A stretch of DNA of 64,000 nt from JAVWMQ01 sp036637375 (lineage in GTDB: Bacteria > Bacillota > Clostridia > Peptostreptococcales > Anaerovoracaceae), in contig JAVWMQ010000002.1 in the NCBI GenBank assembly GCA_036637375.1, positions 22,618-86,617 of the forward strand, given 5' to 3'. Positions within the stretch are counted from its first letter, which is position 1; each line of letters begins with the position of its first letter. Below the pieces are notes generated by a model. The model saw only the letters and a program-made list of their open reading frames with translations. It did no database searches and was not told where the DNA came from. A program made the position numbers and the translations under genes. Below, one piece after another: positions 42,772 through 51,203 of the stretch.

Positions 42772-43530
42772 TTATATCTTTATACTCATAATTTTTCTGC
42801 TAATTATATGTGCAGAAATTATTCCCAAAACCGCAATACTCATAATTATTCTCCCCATAAACGTTGTATATAATACTGATAAATATTCAGGATTAGTAAT
42901 ATTCAAAAATATTACTACGAAAATAGGCATCGCTGTTATTATTTTTGTTTCAAATTGTTTTTGTGCAGTAATCGCTTCTATTTCCCTTAAAATTATCATT
43001 TTGTCTATTATTATCCCAACTGCATTTTTAATTATTCGTTCAATATTACCTCCCGTTTCCCTTGCAACTAAATACACATCAAAAAAATTCCTTATATCCT
43101 CAATTCCAGATCTTTTTGCAAAGTCCAAAAACACCTCCTTTTCATCATCAAGATTTTCGCATAAGCGTCTCTCCATATTTTTAAGTTCAATTATTATCGG
43201 CGAGGTCTCATCATATATCAGCCTCAAATCCCTATGAGCCTTTACTATACATTCACCCATTTGGTAACCCATTGATAGTGATCCTACTATTGAATTCAAG
43301 AAATCATTAAACTGAATTAGCAACGCATCTTGTCGTTTTTTACAAAGTATTTCGGTATATTTATTTTGTAAAAGAAAAATTGTTGTCCCTCCTAAAAAAG
43401 AAATTAAAATGCTTTCGTAAAATACATATACCAAAAGTGCAACTGCAAAAAAACCTTTTATTACAAATTCTGCTTTTTCTTTGGGGCTAAGTATATAAAT
43501 TCTATAATCACATATATTCATAATCTTCAT
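42772..43530 (-). CDS. tadB: TadB-like inner-membrane protein
   Basis: The 252-residue protein shows the T2SSF pattern: hydrophobic helices near the N-terminus (EKAEFVIKGFFAVALLVYVFYESILISFLG) and C-terminus (TAMPIFVVIFLNI and IIMSIAVLGIISAHI), with a soluble middle containing LLIQFNDFLNSIVGSLSMGYQMGECI and FFDVYLVARETGGNIERII. TadB and TadC form the platform that couples the TadA ATPase to pilin polymerisation. Three in-frame starts (GTG, ATG, ATG within 12 bases) make the exact start uncertain; all lie in the end of tadA. Confidence 0.85.
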   Translation of the reverse strand: MKIMNICDYRIYILSPKEKAEFVIKGFFAVALLVYVFYESILISFLGGTTIFLLQNKYTEILCKKRQDALLIQFNDFLNSIVGSLSMGYQMGECIVKAHRDLRLIYDETSPIIIELKNMERRLCENLDDEKEVFLDFAKRSGIEDIRNFFDVYLVARETGGNIERIIKNAVGIIIDKMIILREIEAITAQKQFETKIITAMPIFVVIFLNITNPEYLSVLYTTFMGRIIMSIAVLGIISAHIISRKIMSIKI

Positions 43531-44713
43531 CACTCAATTTCAATTTTTCTCTTCTAATAATATTATTTCCTGTTCGCACAAGTCCATCGTCGATTTCATA
43601 ATTATATATAACATTTGTTTCAAATTTTCCATTTCTAAGCTCCACTATTTCAGCTATTGAAAGTACCTTTCTAGACATGTCACTCAATCTACCTAAATGA
43701 ACGATAATATCAATGCCTTCAACGATTTGGGCTCTTATGGCTTCAATTGGAAACTCAACTGCCTGTAAATACATAGCTTCCATTCTTTTTAGCATCCCTT
43801 CAACACTATTTCCATGTCCAGTAGAAATGCTTCCATCATGTCCTGTATTCATTGCGACTAACATTGACATTATTTCTTTACCTCTAACCTCACCAACTAT
43901 AATTCTGTCTGGACGCATTCGTAAACTTGTTTTAATTAATTGTTCCATGGTAACTTCCCCCTTTCCAGATGAAGTAGCATTTTTGCATTCAAGCCTCACA
44001 ATATTCTCTATATTATCAAGCTTAAGTTCTGCTGAATCCTCAATAACTATAACTCTCTCATTACTTGGAATAAAGTTAGATAAAACATTTAAAAACGTAG
44101 TCTTTCCAGAAGATGTTCCACCACTTACAAAAATATTGTACCTAGATTTTACTAGTATTTTTAAAAATGCTGCAGCATCTTTTGTGATTGTTCCAAATTC
44201 AATTAAATCTTCCATTGTAATACCTACCTTTGGAAACTTTCTAATTGTTAAAATAGGTCCATTTAATGCTACATTTTTGTAAACTGCATTTACTCTCGAA
44301 CCATCTGTCAATCTTGCATCAACAATAGGATTTAGTTCATTAATTTCCCTATGTACTTTTCCTGCAATTCTACGAATAAGATTTTCCAATTCCTCATTTG
44401 TAGTAAACCCCGTTTGTGTATTTATTATTTTTCCGTTTTTTTCAATAAAAATACTATCCTTGCCATTAACCATTATTTCACAAACTTCATTATCTTCTAT
44501 GTATGGTTGCAAAATTGAAACATCTGATCTGATGGAATAAAAAACTTTATACACAATATCCTTAACTTCTTTAAATGAAATTTCATTATCTATATGTGTT
44601 AAGACCATCTCTTCAATAAGCTCAATAACTTTTTCATCTGTCAATCCACTACTTTCTTCTGAAATTATATTTCTAACATTCTCAATTACTTTAATTACAT
44701 TCATTTCTACCAT
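43508..44713 (-). CDS. tadA: TadA/CpaF pilus assembly ATPase
   Basis: From the ATG at 44713 the protein has 401 residues. Walker A GGTSSGKT is at 198-205, the Asp-box and Walker B region is VIVIEDSAELKL and RIIVGEVRGKE, and the His-box TGHDGSISTGHGNS follows, as in secretion ATPases of the TadA/CpaF class. The hexamer powers Flp pilus extension. The candidate promoter (44738-44766) lies inside a perfect hairpin 25 bases upstream. It starts the run tadA-tadB-tadC-flp-tadE. Confidence 0.93.
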   Translation of the reverse strand: MVEMNVIKVIENVRNIISEESSGLTDEKVIELIEEMVLTHIDNEISFKEVKDIVYKVFYSIRSDVSILQPYIEDNEVCEIMVNGKDSIFIEKNGKIINTQTGFTTNEELENLIRRIAGKVHREINELNPIVDARLTDGSRVNAVYKNVALNGPILTIRKFPKVGITMEDLIEFGTITKDAAAFLKILVKSRYNIFVSGGTSSGKTTFLNVLSNFIPSNERVIVIEDSAELKLDNIENIVRLECKNATSSGKGEVTMEQLIKTSLRMRPDRIIVGEVRGKEIMSMLVAMNTGHDGSISTGHGNSVEGMLKRMEAMYLQAVEFPIEAIRAQIVEGIDIIVHLGRLSDMSRKVLSIAEIVELRNGKFETNVIYNYEIDDGLVRTGNNIIRREKLKLSDEDYEYM

Positions 44714-44737
44714 TGGTATATTTTTCCTTTCAGTTGC

Positions 44738-44766
44738 ATTATAAAACACTTGTAAAAATTTTACAA
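44738..44766 (-). promoter_or_regulatory. Candidate tadA promoter buried in a hairpin
   Basis: Minus-strand TTGTAA (44761-44766), 17-base spacer, TATAAT (44738-44743). The whole element overlaps the inverted repeat 44741-44775 that could terminate the upstream gene. Initiation near 44731 leaves a leader of about 18 bases. Confidence 0.5.
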
Positions 44767-44775
44767 GTGTTTTAT
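44741..44775 (-). terminator. Hairpin between the Na/Pi transporter gene and tadA
   Basis: Arms ATAAAACACTTGTAA (44741-44755) and TTACAAGTGTTTTAT (44761-44775) are exact complements with a 5-base loop, giving A- and T-rich ends inside the stem. It fits an intrinsic terminator but also contains the tadA promoter. Confidence 0.65.
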
Positions 44776-44790
44776 TGGAAATATATGTAA

Positions 44791-46494
44791 TTATTTTTTT
44801 TCTACATATTTATCGATATTATCAATTAAGCCCTTTTGCTTTGCACCCTTTAGAACCACTTCCGCTATATTTTTGCAGCTATCACCAATTCTTTCAATGT
44901 TGTGAATAATATCTGTATAAACTACTGTAAATGCTGGGGAACAAACTTTTTCGTTAACCCTTTGCATATGGCTCTTTCTAAGATTTCTTTCAAGTTGATT
45001 TATTTCTTCTTCATACTTGAAAACTTCAAGAGCTTTATCTACATCACCTTTGTCTAAAGCAACTATTGTAGTCTCTATCATTTGTGTAATATGATCAAAA
45101 CAGTTATAAATTTCCGAATAAGCCACATCAGAGAACTCATACTTATTATCGTCCTTTTCTTTTGATAGTCTAACAATATTTTTGCAGTAATCTCCTATAT
45201 GTTCAATATCACTTGCAACATGCATAAGCGCAGAAACTTTTTCCCCCTGAGCCTCTGTTGTATTTTCAGTAGATAAAATCAACGATAGGTAGTTAACAAT
45301 TTTTGAACGAATGCTATTTAACGTTACCTCAGTTTCCATTACAGAATCCATTGCTTTTTTATCACTTGACAAAAATGCCTGTTTTGATTTAATTACCATA
45401 TCAAATGCAAATTTAGCATTTCTTGTTAATTCTTGAATTGCTAAATGAATAGCAAATACTGGCTGATTAACAACTTTTTCATCTAAGTAAATTGGTTCTG
45501 AGTCTAATCTTTCAGCATCATTTCCTGGAATAAGTTTTGTTACAACTTTAACCAAAAGTCCAATGATTGGTAAGAACAATATTGTACATGAAAGGTTAAA
45601 CGATGTATGTGCATTAGCTATTTGTCTTGAAATAACATCAATTTCTGCACCTTGCGGTGAAATCATTCGAATTAAATCCGCAATTTGAGGAATGAACCAT
45701 ATAAAAATTAATGTTCCTGTTAAATTAAATATTGTATGTGCAATGGCTGTTCTCTTTGCATTAATTGAAGCACCAATAGATGCTAATAGAGCAGTGATTG
45801 TTGTACCAATATTATCACCAAATAAAATTGGTAATGCCCCTTCAAGTCCAATTACACTGTGTATTCCATCAGGTCCAGCTGTTGCAGCTAAGTTCTGTAA
45901 TACAGCAATTGTTGCAGATGAACTCTGTATAATTACAGTCATTAAAGTACCAACCATAACCCCTAATACCGGAATATCTTGAACCTTTAAAATCATATCT
46001 GTAAATACTGGCGATGATGCAAGTGGTACCATTGTTGAACTCATCGTATTAATTCCGACAAAAAGAATACCAAATCCGAACATTATTTGCCCTATGTCCA
46101 TGACAAATTCCTTTTTCTTCATAAAGAAATATAGTATAAATCCTATAAATACGAAGATCCATGCATAATCTCCTATTTTAAAAGCAATAAGCTGTGCTGT
46201 GATTGTTGTACCAATATTTGCACCAAGTACAACACTTATTGCCTGCGGTAATTTCATTAATCCCGCACTAACAAAACCAATAATCATTACTGTTGTAGCA
46301 CTACTACTTTGAAGCACAGCTGTTGTTAAAGCACCTGCTAAAACACCTAGTACAGGATTAGCTGTTAACATTGATAAGATTCTCTTCATTTTGTCTCCGG
46401 CTGCTTTTTGCAAGCCATCACTCATTAGGTTCATACCAAAAATGAAAATTGCTAGGCCTCCTAGTAACGTAGTTACAATTTTAAACGTATCCAT
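44791..46494 (-). CDS. Na/Pi cotransporter with PhoU-like C-terminus (copy 2)
   Basis: The 567-residue protein begins at the ATG at 46494, preceded by GGAGG; the frame extends further but lacks a ribosome site. It has duplicated NptA/PiT-like Na-Pi transporter repeats with QSSSATT and QSSSATI motifs, and a C-terminal PhoU-like helical domain (from about 350) with repeated HIEHIGD and NIERIGD blocks. Such proteins import phosphate with sodium. It is a close paralogue of 48291-49985. Three 11-bp-spaced TTAACA-type hexamers (46573-46600) precede it. Confidence 0.88.
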   Translation of the reverse strand: MDTFKIVTTLLGGLAIFIFGMNLMSDGLQKAAGDKMKRILSMLTANPVLGVLAGALTTAVLQSSSATTVMIIGFVSAGLMKLPQAISVVLGANIGTTITAQLIAFKIGDYAWIFVFIGFILYFFMKKKEFVMDIGQIMFGFGILFVGINTMSSTMVPLASSPVFTDMILKVQDIPVLGVMVGTLMTVIIQSSSATIAVLQNLAATAGPDGIHSVIGLEGALPILFGDNIGTTITALLASIGASINAKRTAIAHTIFNLTGTLIFIWFIPQIADLIRMISPQGAEIDVISRQIANAHTSFNLSCTILFLPIIGLLVKVVTKLIPGNDAERLDSEPIYLDEKVVNQPVFAIHLAIQELTRNAKFAFDMVIKSKQAFLSSDKKAMDSVMETEVTLNSIRSKIVNYLSLILSTENTTEAQGEKVSALMHVASDIEHIGDYCKNIVRLSKEKDDNKYEFSDVAYSEIYNCFDHITQMIETTIVALDKGDVDKALEVFKYEEEINQLERNLRKSHMQRVNEKVCSPAFTVVYTDIIHNIERIGDSCKNIAEVVLKGAKQKGLIDNIDKYVEKK

Positions 46495-46572
46495 TTCTTC
46501 CTCCATAAAATTCAATATAATTACTCTACTCACCTATTTTACTCTTTTTATAAAATTCTAATAGATACTAAA

Positions 46573-46600
46573 AGTTAAAGTTATGTTAAATTTATGTAAA
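46573..46600 (-). promoter_or_regulatory. Candidate PhoP/PhoB-type box upstream of transporter copy 2
   Basis: Three minus-strand hexamers at exact 11-bp intervals: TTTACA, TTAACA and TTAACT (46595-46600, 46584-46589, 46573-46578). A TATAAA -10 candidate lies about 20 bases downstream at 46547-46552. Bacillus PhoP boxes are direct TTAACA repeats with this period. Confidence 0.75.
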
Positions 46601-46632
46601 ATCAAAAGATAAATAATGTTAATACAATATAA

Positions 46633-46662
46633 AATCCTAGTCACAAAGTTGTCACTAGGATT
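46633..46662 (-). terminator. Terminator after phoR
   Basis: Arms AATCCTAGT (46633-46641) and ACTAGGATT (46654-46662) with a 12-base interior that can add further pairs; a T-rich stretch follows on the minus strand. It separates phoR from the Pho-box of transporter copy 2. Confidence 0.7.
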
Positions 46663-46689
46663 ATTATTAATACTTATAAACTATATTAG

Positions 46690-47571
46690 TTATTTTTTGA
46701 TCACAATAGAAAACTTCGATCCACTTCCAAGCTTACTTGTTACTACAAGTTCTCCATTAAACAAAGCGGCTGTATGCTTAACTATAGATAGTCCAAGACC
46801 TGTACCACCAACTTTTTTTGATCGAGACTTATCTACCCTATAAAATCTTTCAGCAATTCTATCCAGATCATTAGGTGCAATTCCAATACCATCGTCGTCA
46901 ACTGCAAAAACAATTTCATTTGCATTTTCATGCCCAGATATTGTTACATGACCATTATCATTTGAATACTTTATTGCGTTTTCAACTAAATTGACTAACA
47001 TTTGTGTAAACTTATCTTGATTCCCCTTAAGTATAATATCTGTAGTAAATTCAATTTTCATTGATATTTCTTTGCTACTTGCAATAGGCTCTAGTAATTC
47101 GACTACACTATACACCACTTCTCTCGAACTAAATTCACAATCGTTAATTTCAATCTTACTTTCAATGTCTGATAAAACTAGAATATCTTGTATTAATCGC
47201 TTTAGTCTTGCGGTTTCAATGGCTATTATCTCAATGAACCTATTTCTAGCTTCTGGGTCCTCTGCTGCTCCAGCTTGCAAGGTTTCAATAAACCCTGAAA
47301 TAGACGTCAGTGGTGTTCTTAACTCATGAGAAACATTTGCAACAAACTCTTTTCTCATATTTTCCACTCTACAGTTCTCTTCTTCAATTTGAGTTAAACG
47401 TTTAGCCATCTGGTTAATTGGACTTAACATCCACTTATATAAAAGTATGACACCAATTGACGTTCCAATAAAACACGTAAAAATAAAGTACATTTTATCT
47501 TTAATAAGAAATCCTGCCAAAATGTTTAGTACACTTATTATGAATATTGAAGTTAAAATCTTTATTTTCAT
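46690..47571 (-). CDS. phoR: PhoR-like sensor histidine kinase
   Basis: The 293-residue kinase has two N-terminal helices (about 5-21 and 28-46), a dimerisation region with H82 in FVANVSHELRTPLTS, and a C-terminal ATPase domain with NLVENAIKYS, VDDDGIGI and GGTGLGLSIVK. The loop between helices is very short, so there is almost no extracellular sensor and no PAS domain, unlike typical PhoR. Its start overlaps the PhoB-type regulator gene (ATGA), confirming it as its partner. With phosphate transporters on both sides a role in phosphate sensing is inferred. Confidence 0.9.
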   Translation of the reverse strand: MKIKILTSIFIISVLNILAGFLIKDKMYFIFTCFIGTSIGVILLYKWMLSPINQMAKRLTQIEEENCRVENMRKEFVANVSHELRTPLTSISGFIETLQAGAAEDPEARNRFIEIIAIETARLKRLIQDILVLSDIESKIEINDCEFSSREVVYSVVELLEPIASSKEISMKIEFTTDIILKGNQDKFTQMLVNLVENAIKYSNDNGHVTISGHENANEIVFAVDDDGIGIAPNDLDRIAERFYRVDKSRSKKVGGTGLGLSIVKHTAALFNGELVVTSKLGSGSKFSIVIKK

Positions 47572-48251
47572 TTCAATCTATAGCCTCTACCACGAATTGT
47601 TTCAATGTACTTTTCATCAACATCCCCAATTTTTTTGCGAAGATGACGAATATGGACATCAACCGTTCTTGTTTCTCCTACGAAATCTAGTCCCCATACC
47701 TTATCTAACAACTCATCTCTTGAATAAACATGACCTTTGTTTTTAGCTAAATATGCAAGTAATTCAAATTCTTTATTTGTTAACTCAACCTGCTCATCAA
47801 CAACAATAACGCTATGCATATCAGGATTAATCCTAATATCTCCAGCTACTATTTCACTTGCATGCTCTTTGACTTCAGCTTTAGTAAATTCCGTTCTTCT
47901 TATTACAGCCTTAATTCTTGCCATTAATTCTCTAATACCAAATGGCTTTGCGATATAATCATCTGCCCCAAATTCAAGACCTAAAACCTTGTCAATTTCT
48001 TCAGACTTTGCAGTTAACATGATTATAGGTATTGTATAGCCTTCATAACGCAATTCTTTACATATTTCGTAACCATCTTTTCCCGGCAACATAATATCTA
48101 ACAAAATTAAATCGGGCTTTTCTTTATATACCATTGTTATACCGGTAATTCCATCTGCAGCCTCTATTGGGATATATCCATTTGCTTTAAGATTATACGT
48201 TACAAGTTCTCTAATATTATCCTCATCTTCAATAATTAATATTTTTTTCAT
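47568..48251 (-). CDS. phoB: PhoB/PhoP-type response regulator
   Basis: From the ATG at 48251 (GGAGAG seven bases upstream) the protein has 227 residues. It consists of a receiver domain with acidic residues 8-11, phospho-acceptor D52 in LLLDIMLPG and the switch lysine in IAKPF, plus a winged-helix DNA-binding domain with the GRGYRLK ending of the OmpR/PhoB family. The phosphate-transporter context points to the phosphate regulon. It follows transporter copy 1 by 39 bases. The 11-bp-spaced hexamers nearby are the likely targets. Confidence 0.9.
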   Translation of the reverse strand: MKKILIIEDEDNIRELVTYNLKANGYIPIEAADGITGITMVYKEKPDLILLDIMLPGKDGYEICKELRYEGYTIPIIMLTAKSEEIDKVLGLEFGADDYIAKPFGIRELMARIKAVIRRTEFTKAEVKEHASEIVAGDIRINPDMHSVIVVDEQVELTNKEFELLAYLAKNKGHVYSRDELLDKVWGLDFVGETRTVDVHIRHLRKKIGDVDEKYIETIRGRGYRLK

Positions 48252-48290
48252 ATTATGCTCTCCAATCATATGATTACTTAAGCCAGTAAA

Positions 48291-49985
48291 TCAATACTTC
48301 AAATCTATTTTGTCAATTATTCCCTTTTGCTTTGCTCCCTTTAAAACAGCCTCCGCTATATTATTGCAACTATCTGCAATTCTTTCAATATTATGAATTA
48401 CATCAGTATATATAACTGTAAACGCTGGCGAACATACCTTTTCATTAAGCCTTTGCATATGACTCTTTCTTAGATTTTTTTCGGTTTCATTAACAATTTT
48501 TTCTAATTCTAAAACTTCAAATGCTCTCTCAACGTTACCCTTTTGCAATGCTTCAACAGTAACTAGAATCATCTTTTGAATTTGGTCAAAACATCCATAA
48601 ATTTCTGAATACGCTTGATCTGAAAATTCATACTTGTTATCGTCTTTTTCTTTTGCCATTTTAACAATATTTTTACAATAATCACCAATATGTTCTATGT
48701 CTCCTGCGACATGGATAAGAGCAGAAACTCTCTCGCTCTGAGCCTCTGTTGTAGTTTCATTTGATAAAATTAATGATAAATAGTTAATAATTTTATTTCT
48801 AATGCTATTTAGCACGACTTCAGTTTCCATAACCTTTTCGCCTGCATCTTTATCATTAGACAAAAAAGCCTTCTTTGAATTAATAACCATGTCATATGCA
48901 AAATTTGCATTTCTTGTTAATTCTTGTATTGCTAAATGAATAGCAAATACAGGCTGATGAATAACTTTTTCATCAAGATAAATTGGCTCAGTTGCGATTT
49001 TTTCACTTTCTTCGCCAGGTATTATCTTAGTAACAATTTTAACCAATAATCCGATTAAAGGCAAGAAGATAATTGTACATGCAATATTAAAGAACATGTG
49101 AGAGTTTGCAATTTCTCTAGAAATGACATCAATCTCTGCCCCTTCTGGAGAAAGCGTATGGACAAAAGATGCAATCTGAGGTATAAACCACACAAAGATC
49201 AACGTCCCTCCAATGTTAAAAATAGTATGTGCAATTGCTGTTCTCTTTGCATTAAGTGACGCTCCAATAGCCGCAAGTAAAGCTGTAATTGTAGTTCCGA
49301 TATTATTACCAAATAGTATTGGTAACGCACCTGTTAAACCGATTATACTCGTAACACCATCTGGTCCTGCAGTAGATGCAAGGTTCTGAAGCACCGCTAC
49401 TGAAGCTGATGAACTTTGTATAATTACAGTCATAACTGTGCCCACTAATATACCAAGTGCCGGAACACCTTGTACTTTTAGCATCATGTCAGTAAAAATA
49501 GGAGAACTTGCCAACGGCACCATAGTATCTCCCATTGTGTTTATACCTACAAAAAGAACACCGAATCCAAAAAGAATTTGTCCTAGATCTCTGATTGATT
49601 CTTTTTTCTTTACAAAAAAGTAAAGTACAAACCCAATAAAAACAAAAATCCAAGCATAATCTCCTATCTTGAATGCAATTAATTGAGCTGTTATCGTTGT
49701 ACCTATGTTTGCTCCTAAGACAACACTAATTGCCTGAGGAAGTTTCATTAGTCCCGCACTAACAAAACCTATTACCATTACAGTTGTTGCACTACTACTT
49801 TGAAGCACCGCCGTAGTTAATGCTCCCGCTAATACTCCTAAAATAGGATTCGCTGTTAACATTGATAAAATGTTTCGCATTTTATCTCCAGCAGCTTTTT
49901 GAAGGCCATCGCTCATTAAATTCATCCCATAGATAAATATAGCAAGCCCTCCAAACAAAGTTGTGATAATTTTAAAAGCTTCCAT
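48291..49985 (-). CDS. Na/Pi cotransporter with PhoU-like C-terminus (copy 1)
   Basis: The 564-residue protein from the ATG at 49985 (GGAGG upstream) is highly similar along its whole length to the copy at 44791-46494: both have MSDGLQKAAGDKM, QSSSATT, and the HIEHIGDYCKN and NIERI-DSC-N blocks in the PhoU-like domain. It likely imports phosphate with sodium, the PhoU part possibly signalling to the adjacent two-component system. It is followed by phoB and phoR. The 11-bp-spaced hexamers at 50071-50098 lie upstream and reach into the tadZ-like gene. Confidence 0.88.
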   Translation of the reverse strand: MEAFKIITTLFGGLAIFIYGMNLMSDGLQKAAGDKMRNILSMLTANPILGVLAGALTTAVLQSSSATTVMVIGFVSAGLMKLPQAISVVLGANIGTTITAQLIAFKIGDYAWIFVFIGFVLYFFVKKKESIRDLGQILFGFGVLFVGINTMGDTMVPLASSPIFTDMMLKVQGVPALGILVGTVMTVIIQSSSASVAVLQNLASTAGPDGVTSIIGLTGALPILFGNNIGTTITALLAAIGASLNAKRTAIAHTIFNIGGTLIFVWFIPQIASFVHTLSPEGAEIDVISREIANSHMFFNIACTIIFLPLIGLLVKIVTKIIPGEESEKIATEPIYLDEKVIHQPVFAIHLAIQELTRNANFAYDMVINSKKAFLSNDKDAGEKVMETEVVLNSIRNKIINYLSLILSNETTTEAQSERVSALIHVAGDIEHIGDYCKNIVKMAKEKDDNKYEFSDQAYSEIYGCFDQIQKMILVTVEALQKGNVERAFEVLELEKIVNETEKNLRKSHMQRLNEKVCSPAFTVIYTDVIHNIERIADSCNNIAEAVLKGAKQKGIIDKIDLKY

Positions 49986-50070
49986 TTGTTCCTCCACTAA
50001 ATATTTTACTAAATTCTATTATTTTACCTTTCTATTTTACATTATCACTTTGTCATAAACTGCCTATTAA

Positions 50071-50098
50071 TGTTAAAGTTATGTTAATTTTATGTTAA
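50071..50098 (-). promoter_or_regulatory. Candidate PhoP/PhoB-type box upstream of transporter copy 1
   Basis: Three minus-strand TTAACA hexamers at exact 11-bp intervals (50093-50098, 50082-50087, 50071-50076). The first one encodes the last two codons of the tadZ-like gene. A GATAAT -10 candidate lies 24 bases downstream. Confidence 0.78.
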
Positions 50099-51094
50099 TT
50101 TTTCGGTTATTTTCTTAATATTTAGACAAAACCTCTTATCTAAGTGTATTATACTTTTGCCATCAACCTCGTCAAAACTATATGGATCATATACTATAGT
50201 TTCTGAATTATACTCTATCTCATCACTTACGCTCACCTTATTTTGTATTTCTATCAAATCTAATTTTTTCTCCCCATCAAACCTATTATTAATATATTCT
50301 TTGTGAGCAATATCTTTTTTCTTATTCATAAATTCTTTTATGAATACAATCTTTTTCGAAATTTTAATAGCCTCCATTGAATTTTCACTTAAATTATTCC
50401 CAATATCAAATATAATGTAATCAAATAAAACCGCACTCATTAAGGATCTCAAAAAGCACGAAAACTCATTACTAGAAATTTTATTTAAAAGATTAATTCC
50501 ATCATTATATTTAAATCCATTAACTCCTACTTCATCAGTACCCAAAAACAAATCATAATAAATATGAGGCTTCCCATTAATTAAATTATATAACAAATGT
50601 TTTATATCCTTTATTCCATGTTCATATGAAAAAAAGGCTTGAACAGACGGTATCTCTTCCATAGAAATATAAAGAACATCATATTCACCAAATGCTTTCA
50701 ATTCTTTTGCAGTACCCATGGCAACTGATGATACTCCAACTCCACCGCTACCACTAACAAATGAAATAAGTTTAGTATCCTTTTCATTTAACGAAATTAT
50801 CTTTTTTCCACTTAAAATATTATATCCTGTCAAAAGCTTTCCTATAAAAATCGGAATACTATTGTACCTATAAATCGAAAGTTCATCCTCTTCGCTAGCG
50901 TTCTCAACTAATCTCATTACCCCATCCATATGTTCCATGTCTATATCAAACAAAATAATGTTATTGCCTTTTATATCCTTAACTTCATCACAAATTTCAA
51001 AACTAATATATTTATTGTTGTGTGATATGTTTTCTATTAATGTTAGCCCATATTCAAAATCACGACTAACAAATTTAATTGTAATATTTTCCAT
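50090..51094 (-). CDS. TadZ/CpaE-like ATPase-fold protein with degenerate P-loop
   Basis: The 334-residue protein has a receiver-like N-terminal part (1-105) and a MinD/ParA-like domain beginning ISFVSGSGGVGVSSVAMGTAKEL, as in TadZ/CpaE, which places the Tad machinery at the right site in the cell. The deviant Walker A reads GSGGVGVSS (115-123): the lysine normally between G and S/T is replaced by V121, so ATP hydrolysis is doubtful. A promoter (TTGACA-17-TAATGT) and AGGAGG precede it. It is separated from tadA by the phosphate cassette, about 5.4 kb. Confidence 0.72.
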   Translation of the reverse strand: MENITIKFVSRDFEYGLTLIENISHNNKYISFEICDEVKDIKGNNIILFDIDMEHMDGVMRLVENASEEDELSIYRYNSIPIFIGKLLTGYNILSGKKIISLNEKDTKLISFVSGSGGVGVSSVAMGTAKELKAFGEYDVLYISMEEIPSVQAFFSYEHGIKDIKHLLYNLINGKPHIYYDLFLGTDEVGVNGFKYNDGINLLNKISSNEFSCFLRSLMSAVLFDYIIFDIGNNLSENSMEAIKISKKIVFIKEFMNKKKDIAHKEYINNRFDGEKKLDLIEIQNKVSVSDEIEYNSETIVYDPYSFDEVDGKSIIHLDKRFCLNIKKITEKLT

Positions 51095-51112
51095 TTTTTC
51101 CTCCTAAATACA

Positions 51113-51141
51113 ACATTACATCTAAAGCCGGTAAATGTCAA
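51113..51141 (-). promoter_or_regulatory. Promoter of the tadZ-like gene
   Basis: Minus-strand TTGACA (51136-51141), 17-base spacer, TAATGT (51113-51118), 18 bases before the ATG at 51094 and just past the terminator of the P-type ATPase gene. Confidence 0.6.
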
Positions 51142-51161
51142 GATAAATGGTAAAAAATGTA

Positions 51162-51195
51162 TTTAAAAAGCGACTAATTTACCATTAGTCGCTTT
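51162..51195 (-). terminator. Terminator of the P-type ATPase gene
   Basis: Arms AAAGCGACTAAT (51168-51179) and ATTAGTCGCTTT (51184-51195) pair perfectly with a 4-base loop; TTTTT follows on the minus strand. Confidence 0.88.
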
Positions 51196-51203
51196 AATTA
51201 TAA

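Noticed and set aside
41900..46500. Secretin, CpaB or prepilin peptidase genes expected in a tad locus.
   Set aside because: None found; absence of secretin and CpaB fits a monoderm cell, and the peptidase must lie outside the window.
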